Origin: Metallyticus violacea
Taxonomy: Eukaryota > Arthropoda > Insecta > Mantodea > Metallyticidae
Direction: 5' to 3'
Assembly: GCA_030762175.1 (NCBI GenBank)
Contig: CM060831.1
Location: forward strand, 32,942,501 to 33,006,500
DNA length: 64,000 nt
Shown here piece after piece: positions 1-11,044 of this stretch. Position 1 is the first letter of the stretch. The number at the start of each line of letters is the position of its first letter. The translations under genes were made by a program, and so were the position numbers. The notes under the pieces were generated by a model. That model did no database searches. It had not been told where the DNA came from and was given only the letters and a program-made list of their open reading frames with translations.

Positions 1-509
1 TAAAACTGTATATCTGTGAAAAGAGATACCTGAACAAAATTTTATTTTCAAATAATACATTAGTTCCCTGTCAGATGGCGTTAGAGGCGATGGGCTTACC
101 ACCTGTCCCTCTCCCCTCTCGGTTAAAGCTCGTTTTACTGAATGGAAGACGGGTGCTAGCTAACATTTTAAGTACCTAAGTGACCAAGCGATATTCGCTG
201 AGAGTAAAGATGAGCCACAAAAGGCACCCCACCGTTTTCATAATATTTATATAGAACACGTCTTAAACATTTGTATTAAACTCACATTTATTGATATTTA
301 GGGGAAAGCTCATTCGTTTATGAATTATGATAGAGCAGGTAACCAATTTCAATTATTTAGGATGCAATAATTCCCATAAAATAAAATGCAGAATTTTCAA
401 ATTATGTGTGGCGCAATCAATTGAACACTTAAAATAAAACATTAAAAGATTATAAACTAATAAACTTGCTGCACCCATGTTGTTATGTGGATGAGAAAAC
501 TGAACCCTA

Positions 510-735
510 AATCGGTAAGATAGGACACAGGAGATCTATTGGATATAATCTACTAAATGAATTGAAAAATGAAGAAATAAGAAACGAACTTCAGGCTTTT
601 AACACAAATAAAAAGTTAAACATAAAACTAATAAACGGAATGAACATCAAAGAATAGCTGTCCAGATAATGGATTGCAGAAACACCAAGAGAAGATCAAT
701 ATTGGTCCTATGTGAACGAAACAGATCTATGAACT
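510..735 (+). pseudogene. possible 3' end of a non-LTR retrotransposon ORF2
   Basis: Reading the plus strand, one frame gives NEEIRNELQAFNTNKKLN and, after a frameshift, RIAVQIMDCRNTKRRSI. The spacing resembles the C-terminal tail of insect LINE ORF2 proteins, where an 'I..EL...N' helix is followed by 'H..RM...R.PK'. No reverse transcriptase or endonuclease part is visible, and stops and a frameshift break the frame. The match is by memory of the family pattern only and is weak. Confidence 0.3.
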
Positions 736-2030
736 ACCATAAAACTGCTAAATATTTAGAAAACAGCATTTTTTGTACTAAAGTACTTGAAATATGTAAT
801 TAAAAACGTAAGACATATTTAATTAAGTTTGAATTATTTTGTTTTTATAAATTGTAGTTTCGTCTAAATAAATTATGCTATGCTTGCCCAACTGGCGAAG
901 AATTGCAGTGCGCAATAAGACTCTCATCTTTACCGGAAGCCAGTCTGGCAAATGTAACTTCCACTTATAGCAATATCCTTTTGTTGTTGGCCGTCCAACA
1001 CATTTGAAATGTTACACATAATGCTAAATCCACTATTTTTTTCAAGTACTTCTTTGTATTTTTGTAAACACAAAAACAAAACTTACTTTTTTTTTCTCAA
1101 CATTACGAACAAGCTACACAGTTTCTGACAGAACGATTCCTCTCGTTTCATTTTTTTCAGTTGTATTGCAGAGGAAAACTAAATAGGTGAAGATATGCGC
1201 CAAGTCGTTTTTTTTTAACACTATGTCACTTAATTTTCCTGAAGAACTAAAAATATCCTTAAATTCTATAACATATTTCTACAAACGATAATTTGTAGTT
1301 TCTTTTGCTTTCGGCATCTTAAACATACTAATAAAAAGAAATAAAAGAAAGCTAAAAGTTATTACTTCGCAATACCTAAACTGCAACTAAGTGATCTCAG
1401 CTCAGAGTAAAAACATTGTTGGTGGAAGAACTAAATCACATCATATCTTTGATATGCGTCGACGGTGTCAAGATGCAGATGCCACATGATCTGACACCTA
1501 AGTAAAGACGGTGTTTTCATTATCATAGGACTAGCACCGAGGTTCAGAGACATTGTCTTTTAATGGAGACATAGAGGAACAAGAGTAATACTGAGCATCG
1601 GTTAACCAAGGTTTTAAAACAACAAACAATGGTTACATGTTCGCATCATCAATTTTGGAGCCCACACACTATACGCAGTGACACTTTGCTGGCTGACAAG
1701 AAATAGGTGAAGAGATAATGTACACAAAACTCCTTCCAGTAAAAATAGCGATATTTTCTTGAAAGTACAAACAGAGTATTTCATGAAAGGTATAGCACAA
1801 TTATTCTAATAATCAAAATATCATGCATTCGAATATTTATATCAACGTTACTGCTGAGTCAGTAACATATAATCTTATTTCTGTAAACTTTAACCTGAGT
1901 TTACCACATCTAAAGATTTAAACGTGCTGCGAGTTCCTTTTGAAGTGCAAATAAAATGTGTATTTACTTAAGAATCCTAGCCCTAGTGATTTCCTGCTAA
2001 CTAAGCATTTATCAGTTACTAGAGCATGTT
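736..2030. other. unassigned AT-rich DNA
   Basis: No open frame above 60 codons, no tRNA-like head and no terminal repeats that I can recognise. It is AT-rich, with scattered T runs around 1085-1220. Confidence 0.5.
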
Positions 2031-2345
2031 AGTCCAGCTATCCAGGTCGCGACCATGGCGAAGTCCTACAGAGGCATGCAGCGCACGCACTGGATTACTT
2101 TCTTGCGCGTGCTGAAACATTAGGAGTGCTTTGGCAATGCGTTCGGAATTAGCGCAAGAAACTCGACACCCTGGAGGCCACCTGAGCCGAATGCGGCGCA
2201 GGATCTACCCATAAAAGACAATCGTGACTTATCGATGCTGGAGGGTTGCGATTATGAGCGTGGGTGGCGAGAAACTGGATACCCTCGGGACCGATAGAGG
2301 GAAACCCTTACTGCTTACTGCCCGCAGTTGTATGGACAACATCCG
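2031..2345. other. locally GC- and CpG-rich island
   Basis: By eye this stretch is about half G+C and has many CpG pairs, against roughly one third G+C around it. It contains a near-palindrome, GCGCACGCA at about 2081 facing TGCGCGTGC at about 2103. No open frame or known repeat was recognised. It could be an unmethylated regulatory island, a transposon terminus or a non-coding first exon. Confidence 0.35.
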
Positions 2346-2826
2346 GCCATCAGACAATTAGCAAGAATATCACGTTTGCCCATTCTTGTTTCTCACACTG
2401 GTGTCTTGTACACAGATAATGGTGCTTTATAGCAGATTTGCTTTATCTGGTTTAATTCTTAGCATTTAGTGAGAAAAAGGTATGAAAACATGTGGGCTAC
2501 TAAACCTCTATGGAACCCCACACACACTACTTTATTACTTATTATTTATAATTTTTTTTTATTTATTTAAAGCACAACTAAGTTTTTACACAAATTTTTA
2601 GTTAAAGTTGTATAGTTGCAGCTTTTGTAATTTTACTTTTTCGCTATCTATTTAATTATTTATTCCATAGTATATAGACTCGGGTGTTATGCATGGGGTC
2701 GCCGCAGCAGCGCTAGTATCTACTGTCTACTCTAGCCAGGTTACTGGTTGTATTGTCATGTAATTACATAGTATTTTAAGTTCAAGTGTGAATAAAAATT
2801 GTTTGCGTTATAAGTATAATGTTAAA

Positions 2827-2844
2827 ACACACACACACACACAC
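2827..2844. repeat. (AC)n microsatellite
   Basis: Pure AC dinucleotide run directly abutting the 5' end of a SINE-B copy. A further CACACACAC lies just after the SINE tail at about 3127. Confidence 0.9.
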
Positions 2845-3127
2845 CGCCACAGGTGGTCGAGGTCGTCAAGTCTCGGACTCGTGAGCGGGAGGTCTGCGGT
2901 TCGAATCCCGCCAGGACCGTCCTCCCTAACTGAGGTTTTTTCCCAGGTTTTCCTCAGTCCTCATAAATGGCAAATACAGGGAAGATACCCTAAACTTAGG
3001 CCTGAAACATTTCCTTTTTTAAAAATAAATTCTTTCCCAATACATCATCTCATGTATCATCAGTGTCCATCGTCTGTGGTGCCTCTGTAGTAAAAACGGG
3101 CGTTAAACAACATTCATTCATTCATTC
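2845..3127 (+). mobile_element. SINE family B copy (tRNA-derived)
   Basis: The head reads GGTGGTCGAGGTCGTCAAG and later GGTTCGAATCCCGCC, giving the A and B boxes of a tRNA-type RNA polymerase III promoter. The body carries the family signatures: TTTTCCTCAGTCCTCATAAATGG, then CTAAACTTAGGCCTG, and a 3' end in AAAAACGGGCGTTAAAC. The head resembles class II tRNAs (Leu/Ser); this origin is inferred. The tail is a short (CATT)n run. It is flanked on both sides by CA repeat, so it may have landed in a CA microsatellite. Confidence 0.85.
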
Positions 3128-3135
3128 ACACACAC

Positions 3136-6100
3136 GCATGCGCACGCTTTCTCCATTAAGAAAAATATGGTATTTAAATGTGTAATTGATAATATTCAAC
3201 ACCATTTTAATGTCAGTGTATACAGAATGTCCCATTTATCTTTCTCACTCAAAATAACTGTTTTCTGATGCGATAAATGAAAAATTGTTTTAAAAAGATG
3301 TTTTTAAATGACGTCATGTCCTCCTACCACTTACATTACTTGGAAATTTAACAGAACTGCGTTTACTAGAGCTACACATTACTTAAGTACAAATTGTATT
3401 AAAGAAAACTATTATGTATTATCTTAAATCTACGAATATTCCACGAGCGCATATTTCATTCCATGTTTGTATTACGTTCTTAAAAAATCAGTTTTCACAG
3501 TGCACATTAACTCAACTTCATCTCTAAGAGTAGAAGATGTCAATCACAAAACTGATTGCCGTTAGTCAAGCATTTCTAGTACCAGTACGGTCATCGCGCC
3601 ATAGTTTAGAAAGTTTACCACCGACAATTCATATCTGAGAGAGTTAGTACACGTTCTTTTCAATGGGCTCTAATTTATTCTTTAGTTAGATTTGGAATCA
3701 TGTAGGTATCGTGAAACAAAAGCTTGTTAAATATTAAACATTTATTATTGCCAAACTTTCAAACTATTGCAAAATATACCTGTTACGATATCTGAAATGT
3801 CATACCAAACATAAGAGCAAAAGACCCTGCAGCAAAACTGCTGAAGGCCAGAGTTAGGAGAAATCCATAAAGGGAACTTTCAAAGCAGTTCTTTCTTGGA
3901 ACGTTCCCAAATGTCTAAACTACGTGAAAAACGCTCGGTTAATTTTGAAATGATTAAACTCTCAAGAATGCCAAATTATACAGCGCCAGCCATTTGTATT
4001 TGAGCGCATTATCGACAAAACGCTTACCGGCCGTGGCTTTCCGGTATAAACAGAAGTCATCATAAAATAATGTAGTGCAAATAAGCTTACAGTTTATCAA
4101 TCCTTCTAACCTGTACCAAATTTAGAACGGTAGCGTCCGTGCCAGATGGGCCCGGTGCCCCAAAGAAAATGCCATAATTATTTACCAATTTCTTTTCTCC
4201 TGGTCCACTTTTAAAACAATAAACGCTTGAAACGAGCGAAGTATAACCGATTAGTTCTTAGTTATACCTTAAACAAAAAGTGCATTTCCTCTCTACTGTA
4301 GTAGTGGTTATCAGCGGGTCCTCCCTTACCAAGGACAGCTCTTGAACCAGCCCAGAAGAATTTTACGCTTTAAATTTATACCTTCATGGGCTGGCAAAGA
4401 TTTACAAGGGTTGTATTTGTCTTCCTTCGAGATGAATTAGCCTTTCTCCTGCTTATTTCTGCGTTCTCTTGGGCCACCAGAATGACGGCCCATGCCAGCG
4501 CTCGGTATTGTAACAATGAATAAAGTGAACGTTTTATTGAAGACTCCATTGTCGCGTCTAAGTTTAACTGTAAAGTTGGAAGTGAGACGATTAGGACCTC
4601 ATCAACAGAAAGCTATAGGATCTTACTCAACAAGACGGCACAAAATTGTTTGAAAATACATCTTGGCTGACTGCGTATATAGTAAGAAAAGTATTTTCTG
4701 TATAGGAATGAGATTACAAATGAAATACAAAAGGCAAATTTCGTTTTTGTATATAGGCTGACGAAACGACAGATATTACATGTCACAATTTGTTGTGCTA
4801 TTAGATACATCAGTGGGGATAAACCGGTTGAAGGATTCATAAAATTCATTGCTATTTCTGAATTGACTGCAGAAGGCTGTAGACATAACGGCTGAATTAG
4901 AAGAGTTTCATATAAACTAGAAGTTTACAGCACAAACGTACTATGCGCTGCAAGTATAAGTCTTGATAAAAGAGACCTTCCCACACGCCATTTCGGTGTC
5001 CGGCCCACTCTTCTATAGCGGCCACGATATGCTTTTATATGGAATGTGTTGTAGACTTCCTACATGAAAGCCTTTTGCCAGGTGTCTGTATTATTAGAAG
5101 GTGGTTCTCAGTATTCTTAAATTCTTTTCTACAGTGAGGGCAGTTTAAAAGTCCCGAAATGTAGCTCTACTTGTCGGCAGCGAGAACCCGCTTACCGCCG
5201 ATATTTTCTTGGCAAACTCTCAACGCTCAAGCGCTTAATATTTGAAAAATTAGGTACAACATATTAAATAACATAATTTGTTAATCAACATCTTAATAAT
5301 TGTGTTGGAATGTTGCCTTTTTTCTCTGACACACGATCCACCTATGAAATTATCACTGACACGCATCAGTCCCCACTAAAGAATATTTGCTTTAAAGTTC
5401 CTCCAGTGTGTGAGGTTAGTGGAATGTAATCTATTTTTCAATGTCTCCAGAGATAAAAATCATAAACCGTAAGCTCTGAAGAGCGTAAACCATAAACCAG
5501 GGCCAGTAACTCTAGGATCAAATATATGGCGCAATTCCGTCATGGTTTGACGAACAGTCTTCGATTTTTTTTCTGTAAGTTACAGAACCTGTTTCATTAA
5601 ACTTCCATACTCACTTTAATGTTTATGTGTGGAGCGAGCTGCCAGAAAATTTACGCCTAAATACCTGTCTCATTCTGTCACACGACTTTCTGTGTCTAAT
5701 GTATTCCTTAAGACGAATAAACGTTAACGCACTGAATATCTCATTGAAAAGTGTGCTACTTAAATATTATGTCGATCTCAAGTTGACATGTATAGTCATA
5801 TTATTAACTTTAAACGTATAAATAAAGAATACACACTATTGGAATCCAATACTCGTTCTGAACTGTTAATGAAATTTAAAGAATCGTTTATAAGCACATT
5901 TAATTAACAATGAAGTTGGATTAGAATGAAATATCCGTTAACATTACATAATTTAAACAGGTTACGGTAATCTTGAATGAATTTTTTTAAATATTATACA
6001 AAGTTCAATTTTTACTTATAAAGTTATATAATAATTTAAGTGTTACTGCATTACAGAAAAGCATAGTTGGTTTTCGAATGGCATTTTAATGTCCCCATGA

Positions 6101-6390
6101 TATTTGAAATTTTTTTAAACGTTTGATGTAAATCTTTTATACATGTTAATTGTTGTTCAGAATGTTTTTAAATTGTAGCATTTTCCTACCTACAAAATGC
6201 TCTTTTTGGAGTAATTTCTGCTACAAACTGATTGCATTTGATACACTAACCCAAAGATATTTATATTTAGGCTAAACTTTTCTCTGGCTTTTATTAGAAG
6301 CATTCAGGCTTTAGAAACGTTTTATGTGCAATATCTGCAGAACATTTAGGTATAAAATAGAGGTTTATAATTGAGAGGGTGGCGGAAAGA
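3136..6390. other. unassigned AT-rich DNA
   Basis: Only short open frames (for example 4613-4849 minus and 5627-5821 plus) with no recognisable domain. No SINE heads or terminal repeats found. Nothing supports a gene here. Confidence 0.5.
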
Positions 6391-6806
6391 ACGATGAAGG
6401 TCCAAATAACAAACTTTAGAGAAAAACGAAAGTTAAAATTTAAAACTCACTGCTGCAGTATGTGTGTATAATTATATCACTTTTATTTAATTTTATTTTA
6501 CGTAATACATTGTCATTTAAAAAACTGACAAAAAATTAACATTGAAAATAATAATTTAAAAAATAATAAATATCATCACTGACCACAAAAAAGTGTAAAC
6601 AAAACTTGAGCATTATCTTATAATAGTATTATTAAGCCTGGTTTGCTGTACTGTTCATGAGATATTTCACTTGTAGCAGATATCCTGACTGAAGTTCTAT
6701 GGATTGTAACATGGTGCAGCTGAGGAATGAGATATAAGTATGTAATATTAAAAAAGGGTTGGTCATTTTTCAAAAAAAATTGTGTTTCTGACGTATTGTA
6801 GGCTAA

Positions 6807-7037
6807 TTACTTATCACTTAACACAATTATCTTGCCATTAATTATCTTAGTCAGGATGTCTGAAATTGTCAAGTTGTCATATAACCCTTGGCTTCTTTTG
6901 AGATAAATTGCATTAGGTTCTACAGGTCCTTGAACTTTTCTTCGATGTTGGCAATATTCCACTGTATAACTTCCAGATATTGAAACCCACCAGCATCCAA
7001 TGCAGGAACATCTTGTACTCTGCTCTTCCTTGTCCAC
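6807..7037 (-). pseudogene. C-terminal open frame of R1 copy 1, product unknown
   Basis: A 76-codon frame holding two CXXC-like spacings near its start (CSCIGC), then WVSISGSYTVEYCQHRRK, then a LYDNLTISDILTKIINGKII tail. It lies about 70 bases downstream of the larger R1 frame and in a different phase. The second R1 copy keeps the matching DNA at about 41690-41900 with stops. No family assignment could be made. Confidence 0.4.
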
Positions 7038-7103
7038 GTAACAACATTCTTAAACCAGGAGCCTTATATGTAACACGATGAGAGATTAGTTGCGTATTTG
7101 GAA

Positions 7104-7526
7104 TTATTTTAGGGATCTTATAGGAATTGGGAATATTCCTTTGAATTTTGGTTTAAAACGCCTGACCGACCACGAAATGCTCAGTAACTTTGAAAGGTCT
7201 GGCACTTTTAGTAGCATCTGCCCATTCAATAGGTAGCTCATTGTAGCCTTCTTATTAATCAGACTCATATTAAGAGCCCTAACTCTAACCTTGAAAGTAT
7301 GTGCTACAGTCTTAAGTTTTCCATACCGACGTCTTTTACCCAATGAACAAGAAATCAAACCTTCTACATACAAGTTTTGTTCATCAGCTATCAACGTTCT
7401 ATCGTCCATTAACCCATGGCTTTGTGCTAGTAACTTTTTGTTTACATCACTTAACCTCCCCAAGTTTCTTCGTTTCCTTGGTTTTATACACATCACCACA
7501 TGGTCTCCATATTCACTACCTTCCAT
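7104..7526 (-). pseudogene. unrecognised 140-codon open frame in R1 copy 1
   Basis: Starts at an ATG and runs 140 codons to a stop. The protein is basic, with Lys/Arg clusters at about residues 16-20, 83-90 and 118-125, and has no signal peptide or membrane segment. It is preserved in part in the second R1 copy at 41274-41456, where the matching stretch is frameshifted. The frame probably once continued into that of 6807-7037, because the second copy shows the same order. Treated as a pseudogene because both copies carry breaks; family unknown. Confidence 0.45.
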
Positions 7527-7869
7527 AACTCACATTAACTTGGATGTATATTGAAATAAACGCTCGATGCTGCTACAGTTATACAAGGAGAAACTAATTA
7601 TCAGTGTTGCCTTCAATATTGCCACCCGAACTTGGACTATCGTTTGTTTTCCATGAAACGAGGTGAACTCCTATCATTTTTCCCTAAAAGGTGTTTTTTA
7701 AAAACTTCCGCTAATCATCATATTTGTAATAACCAAGTAATCCTGTATTAGTTCTCAACATAAATCGATGATGACATCCCTAACTCAAAAATGACATTTA
7801 TGTATTCTCGTCGCTCTTCCCGCCAGCCCTTCAATTGTTGAGATCTAATTAGCAGAGACACGTTAAGTG

Positions 7870-9300
7870 CCAGATCTATATTTATGTTGAGCTTGTTTAC
7901 AAAATATGCGATTAAAATATTTAGTAACATGTCTTAATGAATTGTTTTTAGTGACAAAGTTAAATAAATTCAAATAAAATTATAATTTCTAAATCCTAAG
8001 AGGTACATTAATGACGTTTGGAGATTTGCCTACCCATAATGCAACGAACAAAGAAGCTACATTTCTTAGTTTAAAATAAAAACGGCATTCATTAATATCC
8101 CTAACAAGTCATAACTATAATTAGAAATTAATTTCCATTACAAAACACAAATGAGAAGAAAAATAATAAAGACAAGCTCATTAGAACGCAGACTATTTGC
8201 CGGGTTAAATTCAAACTTATGAATTCTCATTTATTTCAGGGCAAAATGTTCAGTTAGCGTGTTTTTCACGTGAATATTTCAGAATCTGCTAAACACATGA
8301 CATTTCAAATTGTCAACAAACAAAGAAAGAAACATTTTGTAGAAATAGTTCAATGACTCTGTTGCATAACTTTTCAGGACATAACGAAACCGTAGCAACT
8401 AGGGCAGTTCTTGTTAGTTCTGTTTGACAACGTGTAATTTAAAACTTGTTAAAGAGTCTAACAGGGTAGCAAGAAGAACGACATTTTAAATGACGTAACG
8501 TGGTTTATTAATCAAGGAAGCGTGACGTCACACATCAACTCGTGCCAACTCCCTTTTTACCAGACCGGAGCCAGATTATCGCGTTCCAGGAGACTTTTTT
8601 ATTCATCCTCTCTTACTCTTATCTCGTGGAAGCGCAACCTTTTTCTTTTTGTAGTTTGTACTACAGCAATTATGTCATTAAAAGACCTCGTTAACGTTAT
8701 GGCACGCGACTCTTCTACCGGGGAACTGGAAGTTCTAGCAATCTGCAAGCCGACGACGTCTCTGCCGCAGAGGAAGTAAGAAAGAAATAAAAACTTAGGC
8801 ATTACCTGCGATTAAGTCATTAAGACCCGGTTGCTGAAACGTCGGATATCTATTCGATAAGTCAGATAGCCACTATAAAACAGAAGGGCTGCAATAATTT
8901 ATCGCGAGATATCTCTCATAAGCCTTAAGTAGCCTATAAGGGGACAAACTTGTAGTTCACGTGTGGTGAAATTGAACAAAATAAATCCATTTTGAAAATT
9001 ATATAGTCATTTTCTGCGTAGTTTCTCCATGAGTGTCGAAACCCATGGAAAAGTCCCAAAAAGTTCGATTTCACAGTTCTGAATATTCGGGTCGGGTTTT
9101 ATTCTAAAACTGATATTTTTTTGAATGTCTGTTAATAGCGAACTCCAATGGAATGTAAACTATTGCGGTTGTACCCATGAAAAGATTTTTTAAAGATATG
9201 TGCATATCTGCATAGATAGAACTTACTAGGCACCTACATAAAAAGTATTTAAAAATATGCACACACAAATACATATATATATATATCCGTTCTCGTTCTA
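7870..9300. other. unassigned DNA with one GC-richer patch
   Basis: Mostly AT-rich. A more balanced patch at about 8460-8780 is open on both strands (85 codons plus at 8522-8779, 67 codons minus at 8599-8802), but neither product resembles a domain I know. There is a short (AT)n run near 9271-9288. Confidence 0.4.
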
Positions 9301-9905
9301 ACGGTCCAATTTTTGTTTTTCCGCAACTCGGCATTTAACCATCAATTAACAAACGATTCGTCGAGTTCGTTAACCACATTGGGGGTGGGGGTTAACCTAA
9401 AGCGAAAATATTTTAAAGTTGCTCTAGCGCCCACAATTTTTGTTTTTCGTTTTTTTTTTTTTTTTTTTTCCTCAGTGAAACATGGTAGGTTTCTTTAAAA
9501 TAAATTGATAAAAGTATTTTTCGAAAAGCATGGCAATTGGGTCACTAGGAATGAAGGTATATCTGAAAAACGAGTGTTTTCAGGTATACGCAATTTAAAA
9601 AAAAAATTAAATAAAATTCGGTATATGCCCTTGAAATAAAATTATAAAAATATTTTCCGAAAATAAGTAAAATCTGACTTTTTAGGAGGGGGTTTGCTTC
9701 TACCCCAAAATTTAAAAATCGTTTTACCGGCATTCATACTTGTTTTCCGCAACGAAACTCCGTATATAACATTTAAATACAATAAGAAAATAGTTTCCGA
9801 AAATTGGGGAAACTGGACCATTAGGTATAGAGGTATGCTTGAAATTCGAAATTTAAAAAGCACTTTTGCGTTTACTAATCTCTATATTGTTTTAAAATAA
9901 AAAAG
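9300..9905 (+). repeat. diverged tandem repeat, period about 140 bp
   Basis: Recurring blocks are seen: TTTTTCGAAAA at about 9516, TTTTCCGAAAATAAG at about 9652 and TTTCCGAAAATTGGGG at about 9793. Between them lie repeated TTTTCCGCAAC (about 9319 and 9742) and CAATTTAAAAA / AAATTTAAAAA motifs. Three clear units and probably a fourth, more degraded one before 9508 can be followed. Poly-T at 9450-9469 interrupts the first. It looks like a decayed satellite or an internal tandem array of a transposon. Confidence 0.6.
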
Positions 9906-10415
9906 CAAATTAATCCAGCATATAAACTGTAATTATAACGGTGCCTGTGTTTTATATTTAACAAAAACATCGTTATGAAGATAGCGAATGTGAAATATTA
10001 ATTTAATATGTGTTTGAGAATTATGTTTGTATGCAAGAGCGCTCTTAATAACCTTCAGAAAATGTTTTACGTTACATATTTTTACTACAATAACAATTAA
10101 ATTAAATTTCAAAGTCACTGAAAATCAATTAAACTTTCGATTGTTTATTGTGTATATTTCTTAAACACACTGTAATTGTTTTTATATAATACATATTTTT
10201 GTTTTATTGAAACATATGAATATTTTCTTAAATACTTAAGGAAAGTTGAAATTTTCTGTAATTTCTCTCTATTTTAGTGAATGTAAAGATATTAAGGGCT
10301 CAGTTCATAAACATGTTACATTTAAAAATACCCACACAGTATAGCTTTGTTTATGGTTACATATTTCGTTTAAAGATTAGTATAATATTAATTTTTGTGA
10401 TTTAACCTCTATAAC

Positions 10416-10451
<36 letters not shown>

Positions 10452-10473
10452 CATCATCATCATCATCATCATC
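10416..10473. repeat. (AAT)n followed by (ATC)n microsatellite
   Basis: About ten AAT units pass directly into about eight ATC units, a compound trinucleotide array. A similar ATT-to-ATC compound array sits at 21340-21380. Confidence 0.9.
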
Positions 10474-10724
10474 TAAAAATGTGGTTTCTCTTTTGTGATA
10501 CTTAATAAATTGCAAGAATTCTAATTTTGCTCCCCTAATACCGCACAGTAATACCATAGTTTATTTCATTTCATTAATTAACAAGGCCTAGTTTGGCTTT
10601 TACATTCTTTTTTTATTAAATGTTATTCAACTCGGTGAGCAATTCGCTTAGTTTACGTAGCTCTTGCTTAACGGACTTTTAGTTAAAACTTCTTGCTCTT
10701 TATAGAAGGGTACTTCACCATTGT

Positions 10725-11040
10725 TGTCACTATCCTCTGATAACGAAAAATTAGTTGGACCTAATCAACGGCCTCGGCGTATAATTCGTGTAAGAGATGA
10801 CCCATTAACGAAGATGAGTTCAAGAAAAGATTTAGAATATTCAAAGAACTAGTGAAGGGTTTAGATGAAATGGAACAAAATTTAGAACCAAAGACAAACA
10901 GAAATATTACTGGATTAAACCGCCTAAACTGCTTAAGCTTTTATGCCTGTGATAGTTTTCGCATTGTTTTTAATGTGCATAAATCTATTGCGTGCAGAAC
11001 TATTAGGAACGTTACTCGTTTTTGCACTTTTAAGAAATAA
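10725..11040 (+). pseudogene. PIF/Harbinger-type transposase, N-terminal remnant
   Basis: An early frame gives TSPLLSLSSDNEKL and RPRRIIRVRDDPL. After a one-base slip, a frame open from about 10807 to the stop at 11038-11040 gives EFKKRFRIFKELVKGLDEM, then EPKTNRN, SFYACDSFRIVF and CRTIRNVTRF. Insect Harbinger nucleases begin in this way: a basic RPRRI.R segment, 'F..RFR.SK', 'L.P.T.RN', 'L.FYA.GSFQ..' and 'S...V.R.I..VT..I'. The catalytic DDE region should follow but is absent; unrelated T-rich DNA starts at once. The copy is therefore 3'-truncated and frameshifted. Family assignment rests on motif order recalled from the superfamily. Confidence 0.65.
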
Positions 11041-11044
11041 TTTA

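Larger units (their letters stand above)
6400..7860 (-). repeat. R1 repeat copy 1, coding-like, family unknown
   Basis: About 1.45 kb of this strand aligns along its length with the opposite strand at 40460-42335. Two open frames lie inside. Residues 1-140 are encoded by 7104-7526, a basic protein with PRKRRN, YVEGLISCSLGKRRRYGK and WSVRRFKPKFKG. Then, in another frame, 6807-7037 encodes 76 residues with VEYCQHRRKVQGPVEPN and YLKRSQGLYDN. The second copy shares YVEGLISCS, the KFKG segment and the EYKMFL segment but is broken in other places, so the ancestral sequence was probably one longer protein. I do not recognise the protein. It may be a retrocopy of a host mRNA or part of a transposon; conservation beyond the reading frame on both sides favours a transposon-like or segmental repeat. 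Confidence 0.65.

Noticed and set aside
8522..8779. 85-codon plus frame in a GC-balanced patch
   Set aside because: The opposite strand is equally open and no family is recognised; kept only as unassigned DNA.
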